Position numbers and translations under genes: made by a program
Assembly (NCBI GenBank): GCA_002862745.1
Contig: PKDX01000067.1
Location: 1-57,114 of the forward strand
Source: Bacteroidota bacterium
Lineage (GTDB): Bacteria; Bacteroidota; Bacteroidia; Chitinophagales; UBA8649
Direction of reading: 5' to 3'
DNA length: 57,114 nt
Part shown: positions 27,843 through 36,337 of the stretch, in pieces
Layout: every line of letters starts with the position of its first letter
How positions within the stretch are numbered: the first letter of the stretch is position 1
Notes under the pieces: generated by a model
The model's input: the letters and a program-made list of their open reading frames with translations, nothing else
What the model was told of the DNA's origin: nothing
Database searches by the model: none

Positions 27843-28547
27843 TTACATGGATTCAATAAGGCGAAATCCCTTTCCATGTACATTGATGATTTCTATTCTA
27901 TCGTCCTTTCTAAGGTATTTCCTCAGCTTGGTGACATAGACATCCATACTGCGACCAGTAAAGTAACTGTCGTTTCCCCAGATATGTTTGAGTGCTACAT
28001 CTCGGTTGAGCGTTTTGTTCTTGTGCTGCGCAAGCAACCTCAATAAATCACCCTCTTTGGTCGTAAGCTTTTTTTCATCACCCTTAATGGCTAAGATTCT
28101 CGTGTCATGGGCATAGGTGTAGTCTCCAATTTCAAAATGCAAGGTTTCATCTGGAGAATTTTTTTCAAGAAAAATTCGCCGCATCACGGCATCTACTCGA
28201 ACACGCAACTCATCTCGATCGAAGGGTTTGGTAATGTAGTCATCTGCGCCAAGTTCAAATCCAGCAATTTTATCTTCTTTAAGCGATTTAGCGGTCAAGA
28301 AAATGATAGGAATTCTGTAGTCTACTTCTCGAATTTGTTTAGCTAGTGTAAATCCATCTTTTAGGGGCATCATAACATCCAATATGCAGATGTCGAAATC
28401 ATCTTTAGAGAATGATCTCCACGCTTTTTCTCCATTTTCGAAAAGTTCGACGGAATGGCCGTGTAGTTCCAAGGAGTCTTTAAGTACCATTCCAAGGTTG
28501 GGGTCATCTTCTGCTAGAAGAATCTTGTATTGCATGTCGATGTTCAT
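27843..28547 (-). CDS. OmpR-family response regulator
   Basis: A 234-residue regulator. The receiver domain has phosphoacceptor Asp57 (CILDVMMP), the acidic pair EDD near residues 13-15, and the conserved Lys in YITKPFDRDEL. The C-terminal winged-helix DNA-binding domain (about 135-232) has LTTKEGDLLRLLAQH and SMDVYVTKLRKYL. Its ATG overlaps the kinase stop in an ATGA arrangement, so kinase and regulator are translationally coupled. The target genes are unknown. It resembles the RprY type of Bacteroidota. Confidence 0.94.
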   Translation of the reverse strand: MNIDMQYKILLAEDDPNLGMVLKDSLELHGHSVELFENGEKAWRSFSKDDFDICILDVMMPLKDGFTLAKQIREVDYRIPIIFLTAKSLKEDKIAGFELGADDYITKPFDRDELRVRVDAVMRRIFLEKNSPDETLHFEIGDYTYAHDTRILAIKGDEKKLTTKEGDLLRLLAQHKNKTLNRDVALKHIWGNDSYFTGRSMDVYVTKLRKYLRKDDRIEIINVHGKGFRLIESM

Positions 28548-30043
28548 TGCTTCTCGTTGTTTAATGGGAAAATTAAGGTAAATTCTGTGAATTGACCCTC
28601 TTCACTTTGAACACGAATACTTCCAGCGTGTCGTTCGGTCATCGCTTTAACATAGCTTAGGCCAAGGCCAAATCCCTTAACATTATGGATATTGCCGGAA
28701 GATTCTCTGTAAAAGGCATCGAAAATATGCCGTTGCACTGAGGATGACATACCTATTCCATTATCTCGAACAACAATTTCGAAAAACTTTTGATTACTTC
28801 TTGTGGTAACGGCTATGGCAAGTTCATCCTTGCTGTATTTGATGGCGTTATCAAATAGATTAGAAAACAAATTGTATAGATGCTGTTCGTCACCATATAT
28901 TGTGTGATTGGTAGCTTGTCGTTCTTCGGTAAGTACTCCATTCGCGGCCTCAATACGCAACTTATAACTCGATTTAAGTTTGTCTAGGATTTGATGGATG
29001 TCCACCTCCTTCATATTTAACTTAATAGAACCTTGCTCTAGCTGAGCGACTTGAAGGACTTTTTCGATATGACCTCCGAGGCGAAGATTTTCCTCTTGAA
29101 TAATCTCGGCATATTTTAAGACCTTATCGGATGTTGTGGCCACGTTATCCTCATGTAGCATTTGGCTAGCTATACCGATGGTAGCTACCGGGGTTTTTAG
29201 CTCATGAGTCATGTTATTGATAAACGCCGTTTTTAAGTCAGATATTTTCCTCTGGCGAAGAATGGTAATCACTGAAAAAACAAAGCCAACCGAGACAAAA
29301 AGTATGAGCACTACTGACGTAATAATAAAAAACAGATTCTGGTACCATATAAACTGATTCCGGTTATTGACTAAAACAATCAGTTTCCCATGATAGGATC
29401 CGGTAAGATCGTTTTTGAAAACTAGGCGTTCAAAGTAATTCTCATTTTCCTTGGCAGATGGAGAAAGTTTCATGCCTCCGAAAGGTCTTGTGGGTGACGA
29501 TAAACTGTAGGACATCGTTAAGGATCGCTCTTTTAATCTTGCATCCAACAACTCTTGTATCACTTCATCGGTGACCTCGGGCTGTTTCCTTCTTAAATCC
29601 TTGGTTTTTGTGGACAAAACGTTCTGGAGATCCTGATTGATAAGGACGCTTTGCGAACTGCGCGATTTCAACTCTTGAAAAAGTTGTAGAATCGCTAAAT
29701 CTCCTTCACTGCTGTCACCCAATAATTCAAAAGTATGTACTGCTTTTTCTTCTTTGAGAAAAATGGTAAAGTCGAAAATAGCTTGTAGGTTGGCTAGGAC
29801 AAGGGAATCTCTTCGGATACTATCTGCATCCATTGCTGAATCCACCACACTGTTTACAAAAGGCCCATAATCATAATACTTTAAGTCCTCACTTACCTCG
29901 GCAAGAACATCGTTCATTTGATCTTCGAAGACCTTTTGGCTTTGGGTCATGCCATTTATCAGAAGTATCGATTGATTGACTATGAGCCCAACCATTACTG
30001 CAGTTAGAAGAATAGCTAGAGCATATATTCGTTGTTTAGTCAT
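28544..30043 (-). CDS. Membrane sensor histidine kinase
   Basis: A 499-residue kinase and partner of the downstream regulator. There is an N-terminal transmembrane helix (about 7-29), a ~210-residue periplasmic sensor region with no recognised fold, and a second helix (about 238-261). The dimerisation/phosphoacceptor domain has His280 in MTHELKTPVA. The ATPase domain has NLFDNAIKY, DNGIGM and GFGLGLS. It resembles RprX-type kinases. It is divergent from the S41 protease gene, with 108 bases between them. Confidence 0.94.
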   Translation of the reverse strand: MTKQRIYALAILLTAVMVGLIVNQSILLINGMTQSQKVFEDQMNDVLAEVSEDLKYYDYGPFVNSVVDSAMDADSIRRDSLVLANLQAIFDFTIFLKEEKAVHTFELLGDSSEGDLAILQLFQELKSRSSQSVLINQDLQNVLSTKTKDLRRKQPEVTDEVIQELLDARLKERSLTMSYSLSSPTRPFGGMKLSPSAKENENYFERLVFKNDLTGSYHGKLIVLVNNRNQFIWYQNLFFIITSVVLILFVSVGFVFSVITILRQRKISDLKTAFINNMTHELKTPVATIGIASQMLHEDNVATTSDKVLKYAEIIQEENLRLGGHIEKVLQVAQLEQGSIKLNMKEVDIHQILDKLKSSYKLRIEAANGVLTEERQATNHTIYGDEQHLYNLFSNLFDNAIKYSKDELAIAVTTRSNQKFFEIVVRDNGIGMSSSVQRHIFDAFYRESSGNIHNVKGFGLGLSYVKAMTERHAGSIRVQSEEGQFTEFTLIFPLNNEKQ

Positions 30044-30128
30044 AGTCTACTGAACTAGAAACGTCAAAAAGTAGTTTTTGTAAATGTAGTTAATGTTTGA
30101 ATTGATATAAATATCGCTTTCATGGTCG

Positions 30129-30136
30129 TACTTTCG
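30129..30136 (+). promoter_or_regulatory. Candidate -7 element upstream of the S41 protease gene
   Basis: TACTTTCG, the same octamer as at 15836, ends 15 bases before the ATG at 30152. The nearest TTG upstream (30102-30104) is 24 bases away, slightly too far for a normal -33 element. The call rests on similarity to TAnnTTTG and on the divergent position. Confidence 0.3.
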
Positions 30137-30151
30137 AAAAGTCTTTAATTT

Positions 30152-31900
30152 ATGCTGTCGCGTTTATCCAGTACAATACTTATACCTTTCCTAGTTTTTG
30201 CCTCTCTTCTACTAGGAGCTCTTTTTGGCTACAGGATGGGTTTTTTTGCCCCGATGAAGCCTGAAGGGACAGGATGGTTTTATGAGGAGGTGTTTTTTCA
30301 GATCGATGAAAATTTCGTGGATGATATTGATTTAGACCGATACCAAACGACAGGGGCAAAGAGCGTTGTAGAAAGCATTCCACACGGGGAGTATTATTCC
30401 ATTGAAGAAGCAGAGAGAGAAAGCCAATCGTTTGAGGGACGATATGAGGGAATTGGCATTCAATTTTCCATTTTAAAAGACACCATCTTTGTGGTGAACA
30501 CTTTGCGTGGTGGGCCTAGTGAGCGTTTGGGAATTCAATCTGCTGATCGAATCGTAGAAGTTGAAGGACTGAATGTCGCAGGTGTTGGAATAACTCAAGA
30601 TTCTGTGGTTGGTCTACTCATGGGGCCTCGAAATACGAAGGTGAATGTCTCAATCATGAGAAGGGACTCGGTGTTCCCACTTTCGATTCAACGTGGGTCG
30701 ATTGCCACACCAACGGTTTCCCTTTCCTACATGGTTGATGCTTCGGTGGGCTACATACAAGTTGATATGTTTGGCGCATACACGCATGAGGAGTTTAGTC
30801 GTGCGATTGAAAAGCTTCAACAGCAAGGAATGACTAAGCTGATTGTCGATCTCCGAAATAATGGAGGGGGGTATCTTGATCAAGCGATTAAAATGCTCGA
30901 TGAATGTATTGAGGACAACCGATTGCTCTTGTACACCGAAGGCCGTAAACGCAAACGCAAGGATTATTTTTCTACGCGGCCAGGTGTTTTTGAAGATGGT
31001 GAATTGGTTGTTTTGACCAACAGTATGTCCGCTTCCGCAAGTGAGATTTTTGCAGGAGCTATTCAAGACTGGGATCGTGGATTAGTGATAGGACAGCGGA
31101 CGTTTGGTAAAGGACTTGTACAAGAAGAATTTACGCTGTCCAATGGGGATGTTATGCGGCTGCCCGTGAGTAAATACTATATGCCTTCTGGGCGATGTGT
31201 TCAGAAGCCTTATGAGGGGAAAGATGCCTATGAATACGGCTTAGAAATTGTTGATCGATTTGAATCTGATGAGGTTGTGGATTCCTCAGCTATTACGCTT
31301 GAGGATAGCACAGAGTACTTTACATTGATTGAAGGACGAACAGTCTACGGAGGGGGTGGAGTTATTCCTGACGTATTTATTCCGATGGATACGGGGAGGG
31401 TACCTTTTTCTAGAACTTTTCTAAGGGATGCTTCGTATACCTATTTCTCCAAATACCGGGAGGAAATCATAGGACAATGGAAAAATAATTCTGATGCCTT
31501 TTTTGCTGATAGCACGTGGGCATTACTCACGGTCTTGGAGGATACGACGATGAAGTCGCTTTCAAAAGAAGACAAGGAATGGGTGAATGCGCGCTTGCAA
31601 AATCTCTATGCAGGTATGATATGGATGGGTAACATTAACCGTGTTGCCTTGCATAAAGTGGACAAACATTTTCAAGAGGCAAAACGTGTACTAAAGCAAT
31701 ATGAGTACGCGCTCTACCAAACAAAGAACAAGGAAGATTACGAGACGTTTGATGCTTCAATTTATGAAGGTGAGTCCGAAGCTTATGCCAAAGAGTATTC
31801 TCTAGAGCCCTTTTGGATACGAATGGGATTGCTTGGTGCGGCCACTCTTTTGCTGGGAGGCTTGATGTTTTCCAGAGGATCTAGCAAAGCATCAATATGA
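30152..31900 (+). CDS. S41-family C-terminal processing peptidase
   Basis: A 582-residue periplasmic tail-specific protease. The N-terminal signal anchor is at about 7-28. A PDZ domain follows (about 95-180, with VNTLRGGPSERLGIQ and ADRIVEVEG). The S41 catalytic domain has Ser295 in SMSASASEIFAGA and Lys320 in TFGKGLVQ, the Ser-Lys dyad. The C-terminal region is longer than in CtpA and ends in a second hydrophobic segment (about 554-571), so both ends may be membrane-anchored. Its stop overlaps the SCO gene start in ATGA. Confidence 0.93.
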   Translation: MLSRLSSTILIPFLVFASLLLGALFGYRMGFFAPMKPEGTGWFYEEVFFQIDENFVDDIDLDRYQTTGAKSVVESIPHGEYYSIEEAERESQSFEGRYEGIGIQFSILKDTIFVVNTLRGGPSERLGIQSADRIVEVEGLNVAGVGITQDSVVGLLMGPRNTKVNVSIMRRDSVFPLSIQRGSIATPTVSLSYMVDASVGYIQVDMFGAYTHEEFSRAIEKLQQQGMTKLIVDLRNNGGGYLDQAIKMLDECIEDNRLLLYTEGRKRKRKDYFSTRPGVFEDGELVVLTNSMSASASEIFAGAIQDWDRGLVIGQRTFGKGLVQEEFTLSNGDVMRLPVSKYYMPSGRCVQKPYEGKDAYEYGLEIVDRFESDEVVDSSAITLEDSTEYFTLIEGRTVYGGGGVIPDVFIPMDTGRVPFSRTFLRDASYTYFSKYREEIIGQWKNNSDAFFADSTWALLTVLEDTTMKSLSKEDKEWVNARLQNLYAGMIWMGNINRVALHKVDKHFQEAKRVLKQYEYALYQTKNKEDYETFDASIYEGESEAYAKEYSLEPFWIRMGLLGAATLLLGGLMFSRGSSKASI

Positions 31901-32499
31901 CTAGGTTTTTCCCCTTGTTATGTCTGGGCCTATGGATGTTTCTTGGTTGTGACAAAGAATGTGATGTAGAGATCACAGCATATCAATTTAAAGATCCGCA
32001 ACCCCTTCCATCTTTTGCATTGGAAAGTGCTTTTGGTCAATCGATTGTCACACAGGATGATTTAACTAATAAGTATGTTGTATTAGACTTCTTTTTCACT
32101 TCCTGTCCCTCCATTTGCCCTAAGATGTCGGGGAATATGCGGCGTATTCAACAAGAGTTAAATGGCTTAGATGGAATTTCTTTAGTTTCTATTTCAATCG
32201 ATGAGCTTCGAGATGATATCCAACAATTACGTGAATATGCTGTCTTGTACGAAGCAGATACGAGTACGTGGTCTTTTCTTCGAGGAAGTCGAGAAGAGGT
32301 GTTTAGGCTAGCCGATGCACTTAAAATAGGAGTGGCAGAGAGTGATCTACCGACTTCAGGGGGATTTGATCATAGCGGGACTTTTCTTGTGGTAACACCC
32401 GATCAAAAGGTCACTTATTTTGTGACGGGAGATGGCACAGAAGACTATGAGGTCGATGATTTGATTTGTTTCTTAAAACAAGCATTAATGGATAAGTAG
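31897..32499 (+). CDS. SCO1/SenC/PrrC-family copper-binding thioredoxin-like protein
   Basis: A 200-residue protein involved in delivering copper to, or reducing, the CuA site of cytochrome oxidase. The copper ligands are CxxxC in TSCPSICPKMS and a distant His in GGFDHSGTFLVV. The N-terminus is a signal peptide ending in MFLGC, a plausible lipobox, so it may be a periplasm-facing lipoprotein. It is followed one base later by a cytochrome c gene, which supports a role in respiratory complex assembly. Confidence 0.92.
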   Translation: MTRFFPLLCLGLWMFLGCDKECDVEITAYQFKDPQPLPSFALESAFGQSIVTQDDLTNKYVVLDFFFTSCPSICPKMSGNMRRIQQELNGLDGISLVSISIDELRDDIQQLREYAVLYEADTSTWSFLRGSREEVFRLADALKIGVAESDLPTSGGFDHSGTFLVVTPDQKVTYFVTGDGTEDYEVDDLICFLKQALMDK

Positions 32500-32500
32500 T

Positions 32501-32974
32501 ATGGAAGCAGGTAGAAAAACAGATTATAAAGAGGGAGACCTAGGAAGAAGAATGCGCAAATTTATTCTAGGGGGGGTAGCCTTTCTAGCGCTTTTTGCCC
32601 TAGGAGCGGTGATTATCCAGATTCAACAAGGAAATATCAATTCAAAATATGATGGACAAGTGGTATACGAAAAAAACTGTCAATCTTGTCACGGTGATAA
32701 GGGCCAAGGAGGATTAGCCGATGAAGAAGGAAATCTTGGTTTTCCTGCGCTAAATAATGGAGATTGGTATAACCGACCAAACTTTTCTGTACCTTGCGTC
32801 GTGAAGCACGGGAAGGTCAATATGCAAGATTCAACATTGGTCATGCTTGGTTATCCTGATTTAAGCGCTACGGATGTAGCTAACCTTATGAACTTCATGA
32901 ATAAAAAGTGGTATCCCAATGAGGCCTTAGTAACGCCTCTGGATATCGAGAAGGCATGGAGGAATTGTAAATAA
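32501..32974 (+). CDS. Membrane-anchored c-type cytochrome
   Basis: A 157-residue protein with an uncleaved-looking transmembrane anchor (about 20-42). One haem-binding motif, CQSCH, lies at residues 60-64, followed by the class I pattern GDKGQGG. The distal ligand is probably one of the methionines in VNMQDSTLVMLGYPDLS. It probably carries electrons in the periplasm. The adjacent SCO1-type gene suggests a link to an oxidase, but no oxidase subunit genes are in the window. Confidence 0.9.
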   Translation: MEAGRKTDYKEGDLGRRMRKFILGGVAFLALFALGAVIIQIQQGNINSKYDGQVVYEKNCQSCHGDKGQGGLADEEGNLGFPALNNGDWYNRPNFSVPCVVKHGKVNMQDSTLVMLGYPDLSATDVANLMNFMNKKWYPNEALVTPLDIEKAWRNCK

Positions 32975-32980
32975 ATAACG

Positions 32981-34249
32981 TTGAATACAACAGATAATAA
33001 CGGAAACACGTCCAATGGATTTGCTTCCCTCAAGTTGGGAGAGCCCATCCAAAAGGCGATCTCCAAACTCGGATACACACATCCAACTCCCATTCAGAGC
33101 CAAGCCATTCCGCATGTTTTAGAAAACAAGGATGTTTTGGGTATTGCACAGACAGGCACAGGGAAAACCGCTGCCTTTAGTTTGCCTATTCTTCAGCGGT
33201 TATTGGGAAGAGAAAAGGCTCCTGAAAATACCACTCCTCAAAAACCGGCAGTATTAATTCTTGCTCCGACAAGAGAACTAGCCCTTCAGATTGAGGATAA
33301 CATTAAGCTATTCTCCAAGGAAATGAAGCTCCAAATGGCTACTGTGTTTGGTGGTATACCTAAGCGAAAGCAAATCAATAAGATAAAGCGTGGAGTCGCT
33401 TTGATTATCGCTACTCCTGGACGATTGCTTGATTTAAATCAAATGCGAATTTTGGATTTAAGCGAAGTAAAGGTTCTTGTCCTAGATGAAGCTGACCGAA
33501 TGATGGATATGGGCTTCACTAAAGATATGACTCGCATTGTTCGAATGCTCCCCAAGGTTCGTCAAACACTCTTTTTTAGTGCGACGATGTCTCCCGATAT
33601 TCTTCAACTATCGCAACATATGTTACACAAACCGGTGCGAGTTGAAGTAAGCCCTGAATCTACCACTGCAGAAAAAGTGGATGACGTGGTGCTTTATACC
33701 GTGGCTAACAAAAAAAGAGAAACGACTCTAGAGCTGCTAGAATATGAGGGTATTGAAGATTGCCTGATTTTTACGCGAACCAAAATTGGGGCAGATAAAC
33801 TTGAACGCTATTTAAAAGGAAAACAGAAAAGTGTCCTAGCCTTACACGGCGATAAGACACAAAGTACCCGGCAAAAAGCGCTCAAAAACTTTAAAGAAGG
33901 TAAGTGTAAAATTCTAGTGGCAACCGATGTGGCTTCTCGTGGTATTGATATAAGCAATCTTTCTTGTGTTATCAATTATGATGTACCCAATGAACCCGAA
34001 GCATACATTCACCGCGTAGGAAGAACTGGGCGAGCAGGAAAAGAGGGCAGAGCCTTTACGCTTTGCACTGTTCATGACAAAGACTTTTGGCGTAAAATTG
34101 AGCTCTTATTGGGAGATAAGGTCAAAGAATATCACGGTCATTCAAACAAGATGTCTGCCCAGGACCGAGATCGCATGGATGGGAAGATTAAAATGTTACC
34201 CAATCCCGGTAAACCCGCCTTTCGACGAGGCCTCAAGCGAAGACGATAG
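32981..34249 (+). CDS. DEAD-box ATP-dependent RNA helicase
   Basis: A 422-residue RNA helicase with all core motifs: Q-motif HPTPIQSQAI, motif I AQTGTGKT, Ia PTRELA, Ib TPGR, II DEAD, III SAT, IV LIFTRT, V VATDVASRGID and VI HRVGRTGR. It has a short basic C-terminus (RRGLKRRR), as in RhlE-like enzymes of ribosome assembly or mRNA turnover. The start appears to be TTG at 32981; an in-frame stop precedes it by three codons and there is no ATG nearby before the Q-motif. Confidence 0.95.
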   Translation: MNTTDNNGNTSNGFASLKLGEPIQKAISKLGYTHPTPIQSQAIPHVLENKDVLGIAQTGTGKTAAFSLPILQRLLGREKAPENTTPQKPAVLILAPTRELALQIEDNIKLFSKEMKLQMATVFGGIPKRKQINKIKRGVALIIATPGRLLDLNQMRILDLSEVKVLVLDEADRMMDMGFTKDMTRIVRMLPKVRQTLFFSATMSPDILQLSQHMLHKPVRVEVSPESTTAEKVDDVVLYTVANKKRETTLELLEYEGIEDCLIFTRTKIGADKLERYLKGKQKSVLALHGDKTQSTRQKALKNFKEGKCKILVATDVASRGIDISNLSCVINYDVPNEPEAYIHRVGRTGRAGKEGRAFTLCTVHDKDFWRKIELLLGDKVKEYHGHSNKMSAQDRDRMDGKIKMLPNPGKPAFRRGLKRRR

Positions 34250-34417
34250 ACTACCGATAAGGCTAGACTAGCTCAATACTAAACATGATGCATACAAGGC
34301 TCTATGATCAGATGCCTATGCATGACTTGTTATATCTACAATGTCAACACACTCTTGACTGCAAATACTAAGAAAGTACAAGGGCTTTCCTTAATTTCGT
34401 TTGAAATCAAAAAAGCC

Positions 34418-35476
34418 ATGCGTAACAAAATAACCGAACTTTTAGGCGCCGAGAAAGCAGCTTCGCTTCTGGATTTTAACTCACCAGCGGTATCAAAGGC
34501 TGATATTCATCTTCCAGGCAAAGACCATGTGGATGAACAGTGGGTCTTAAGCAATAGAAATCCTCAAACGCTGAGATCATTGCAGCAATTATTTGATACA
34601 GGAAGAATGGGTGGAACAGGATACATCGGGATTCTGCCGGTAGACCAAGGACTTGAGCATACTGCGGGAGCTAGTTTCACTCCAAATCCTTTATACTTCG
34701 ATCCAAAAGGAATTCTTGATCTCGCTGTAGAGTCGGGATGTAATGGAGTTGCCTCTTCATTTGGTGTATTAGCCTCAATGTCTAGACGCTACGCTCACAA
34801 GATTCCGTTCATTGTTAAAATCAATCATAATGAGCTGATTTCATATCCTAATAGCTATGATCAAGTGATGTTTGGTAAAGTCCAAGATGCATGGAATATG
34901 GGGGCTGCTGGGATTGGAGCAACGATTTACTTTGGTTCGGAACACACGCGTAGACAAATTCTTGAAGTTGCTGCGGCCTTTGAAGAAGCACATCGCCTGG
35001 GAATGTTCACTATTTTATGGTGTTACACAAGAAATGGTTCGTTCAAAGTTGACGGAGTGGATTATCATACATCTGCAGACTTAACGGGACAAGCCAATCA
35101 TATTGGAGTAACGATTCAAGCAGATATCATTAAGCAGAAGATGCCTACTAACAATGGCGGTTTCAAAGCAGTTGGTCATGGGAAAACACATCCTGATATG
35201 TATGATAAACTGTGTTCAGACAACCCAATTGACCTTTGTAGATATCAAGTGTTAAACTGCTACAAAGGTAGAGTTGGTTTAATCAACTCAGGAGGTGCTT
35301 CATCTGGAGCCTCTGACTTAGCGGAAGCAGTTGAAACGGCTATTGTTAACAAGCGTGCAGGAGGTATGGGACTCATTCTTGGCCGAAAAGCCTTCCAGAA
35401 ACCATTTGCGGAAGGTGTAGAATTGTTGCAAACCGTGCAAGATGTATATTTAAGTGAGGACGTAACAATAGCATAG
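34418..35476 (+). CDS. fbaB: Fructose-bisphosphate aldolase class I (DhnA type)
   Basis: A 352-residue Schiff-base aldolase that interconverts fructose-1,6-bisphosphate with the two triose phosphates. The N-terminal region ([41 protein letters not shown]) and the C-terminal phosphate-binding [17 protein letters not shown] are typical of the Bacteroidota form. I chose ATG at 34418 because the 38 codons upstream in frame do not resemble the family. It works with fbp (9438-10433) in gluconeogenesis. Confidence 0.93.
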   Translation: MRNKITELLGAEKAASLLDFNSPAVSKADIHLPGKDHVDEQWVLSNRNPQTLRSLQQLFDTGRMGGTGYIGILPVDQGLEHTAGASFTPNPLYFDPKGILDLAVESGCNGVASSFGVLASMSRRYAHKIPFIVKINHNELISYPNSYDQVMFGKVQDAWNMGAAGIGATIYFGSEHTRRQILEVAAAFEEAHRLGMFTILWCYTRNGSFKVDGVDYHTSADLTGQANHIGVTIQADIIKQKMPTNNGGFKAVGHGKTHPDMYDKLCSDNPIDLCRYQVLNCYKGRVGLINSGGASSGASDLAEAVETAIVNKRAGGMGLILGRKAFQKPFAEGVELLQTVQDVYLSEDVTIA

Positions 35477-35482
35477 AGAGTA

Positions 35483-36337
35483 ATGGGTTGGTTTTCGCGT
35501 GATCAAAAGGGTATTCAAACCCCGACAGACAACAAAAAAGAGATGCCGGAAGGCCTCTGGCATAAGTGTAGTGCTTGCGGAGAACAGTCACCTATGTCAG
35601 AACACGAGGTTAATCTTTGGGTTTGTGGAAGTTGCGGCTTTCACGATCGCATTGCACCGAAAGATTACTTCGCTATTTTATTTGATACGCCACGTTATAA
35701 GCTCTACTTCAATGAAATTCAGCCAAAAAATGCTTTACAGTTTGAGGATTTAAAGCCTTACGAACAACGTCTAAAGCAGGCTTTTGATAAAACAGATGCT
35801 AATGAGGCTGTTCAAGTTGCTGTGGGTCGTATGGAGGGAAGAAGAGTGCTGATTGCCGCCATGGACTTCCGATTTATCGGAGGATCTATGGGATCAGTGG
35901 TTGGAGAGCGGATGGCACGCGGGATTGACTTCTGCATTGAAAACAAAATACCATGTATCATCATCTCTAAATCTGGTGGTGCGCGTATGATGGAAGCAGG
36001 GAATAGCTTAATGCAAATGATAAAGATTACGGCCAAGCTCAATGAGTTGTCGCAGGCTGGATTACCCTACATTTCGCTGTTAACCGATCCAACAACGGGA
36101 GGGGTAACAGCATCGTTTGCTATGTTAGGTGACGTGAATGTAAGTGAGCCAGGGGCACTGATCGCCTTTGCAGGTCCTCGTGTGGTGAAGGAGACGATTA
36201 AACAAGATCTTCCAGAAGGATTTCAGCGTGCTGAATTCCTATTAGAAAAAGGATTCTTAGATAAAATCATTCGAAGAGAAAATCTCAAGGAATCTTTAGC
36301 GCAGCTTCTTTCCTTTATGTTAATTAAGGCCCGCTAG
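35483..36337 (+). CDS. accD: Acetyl-CoA carboxylase carboxyltransferase subunit beta
   Basis: A 284-residue beta subunit that, with AccA, transfers the carboxyl group from biotin to acetyl-CoA to give malonyl-CoA for fatty-acid synthesis. The N-terminal zinc ribbon uses Cys29, Cys32, Cys48 and Cys51. The crotonase-like core has SKSGGARMMEAGNSLMQM and LTDPTTGGVTASFAMLGD. The start ATG lies 6 bases after the aldolase stop, so the two genes may be co-transcribed. The stop overlaps the stop of the convergent Wzi-like gene in CTAG. Confidence 0.97.
   Translation: MGWFSRDQKGIQTPTDNKKEMPEGLWHKCSACGEQSPMSEHEVNLWVCGSCGFHDRIAPKDYFAILFDTPRYKLYFNEIQPKNALQFEDLKPYEQRLKQAFDKTDANEAVQVAVGRMEGRRVLIAAMDFRFIGGSMGSVVGERMARGIDFCIENKIPCIIISKSGGARMMEAGNSLMQMIKITAKLNELSQAGLPYISLLTDPTTGGVTASFAMLGDVNVSEPGALIAFAGPRVVKETIKQDLPEGFQRAEFLLEKGFLDKIIRRENLKESLAQLLSFMLIKAR

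Noticed and set aside
34304-34417. 38-codon N-terminal extension of the aldolase
   Set aside because: The extension is cysteine-rich and unlike class I aldolases, whereas the ATG at 34418 matches the family start exactly.
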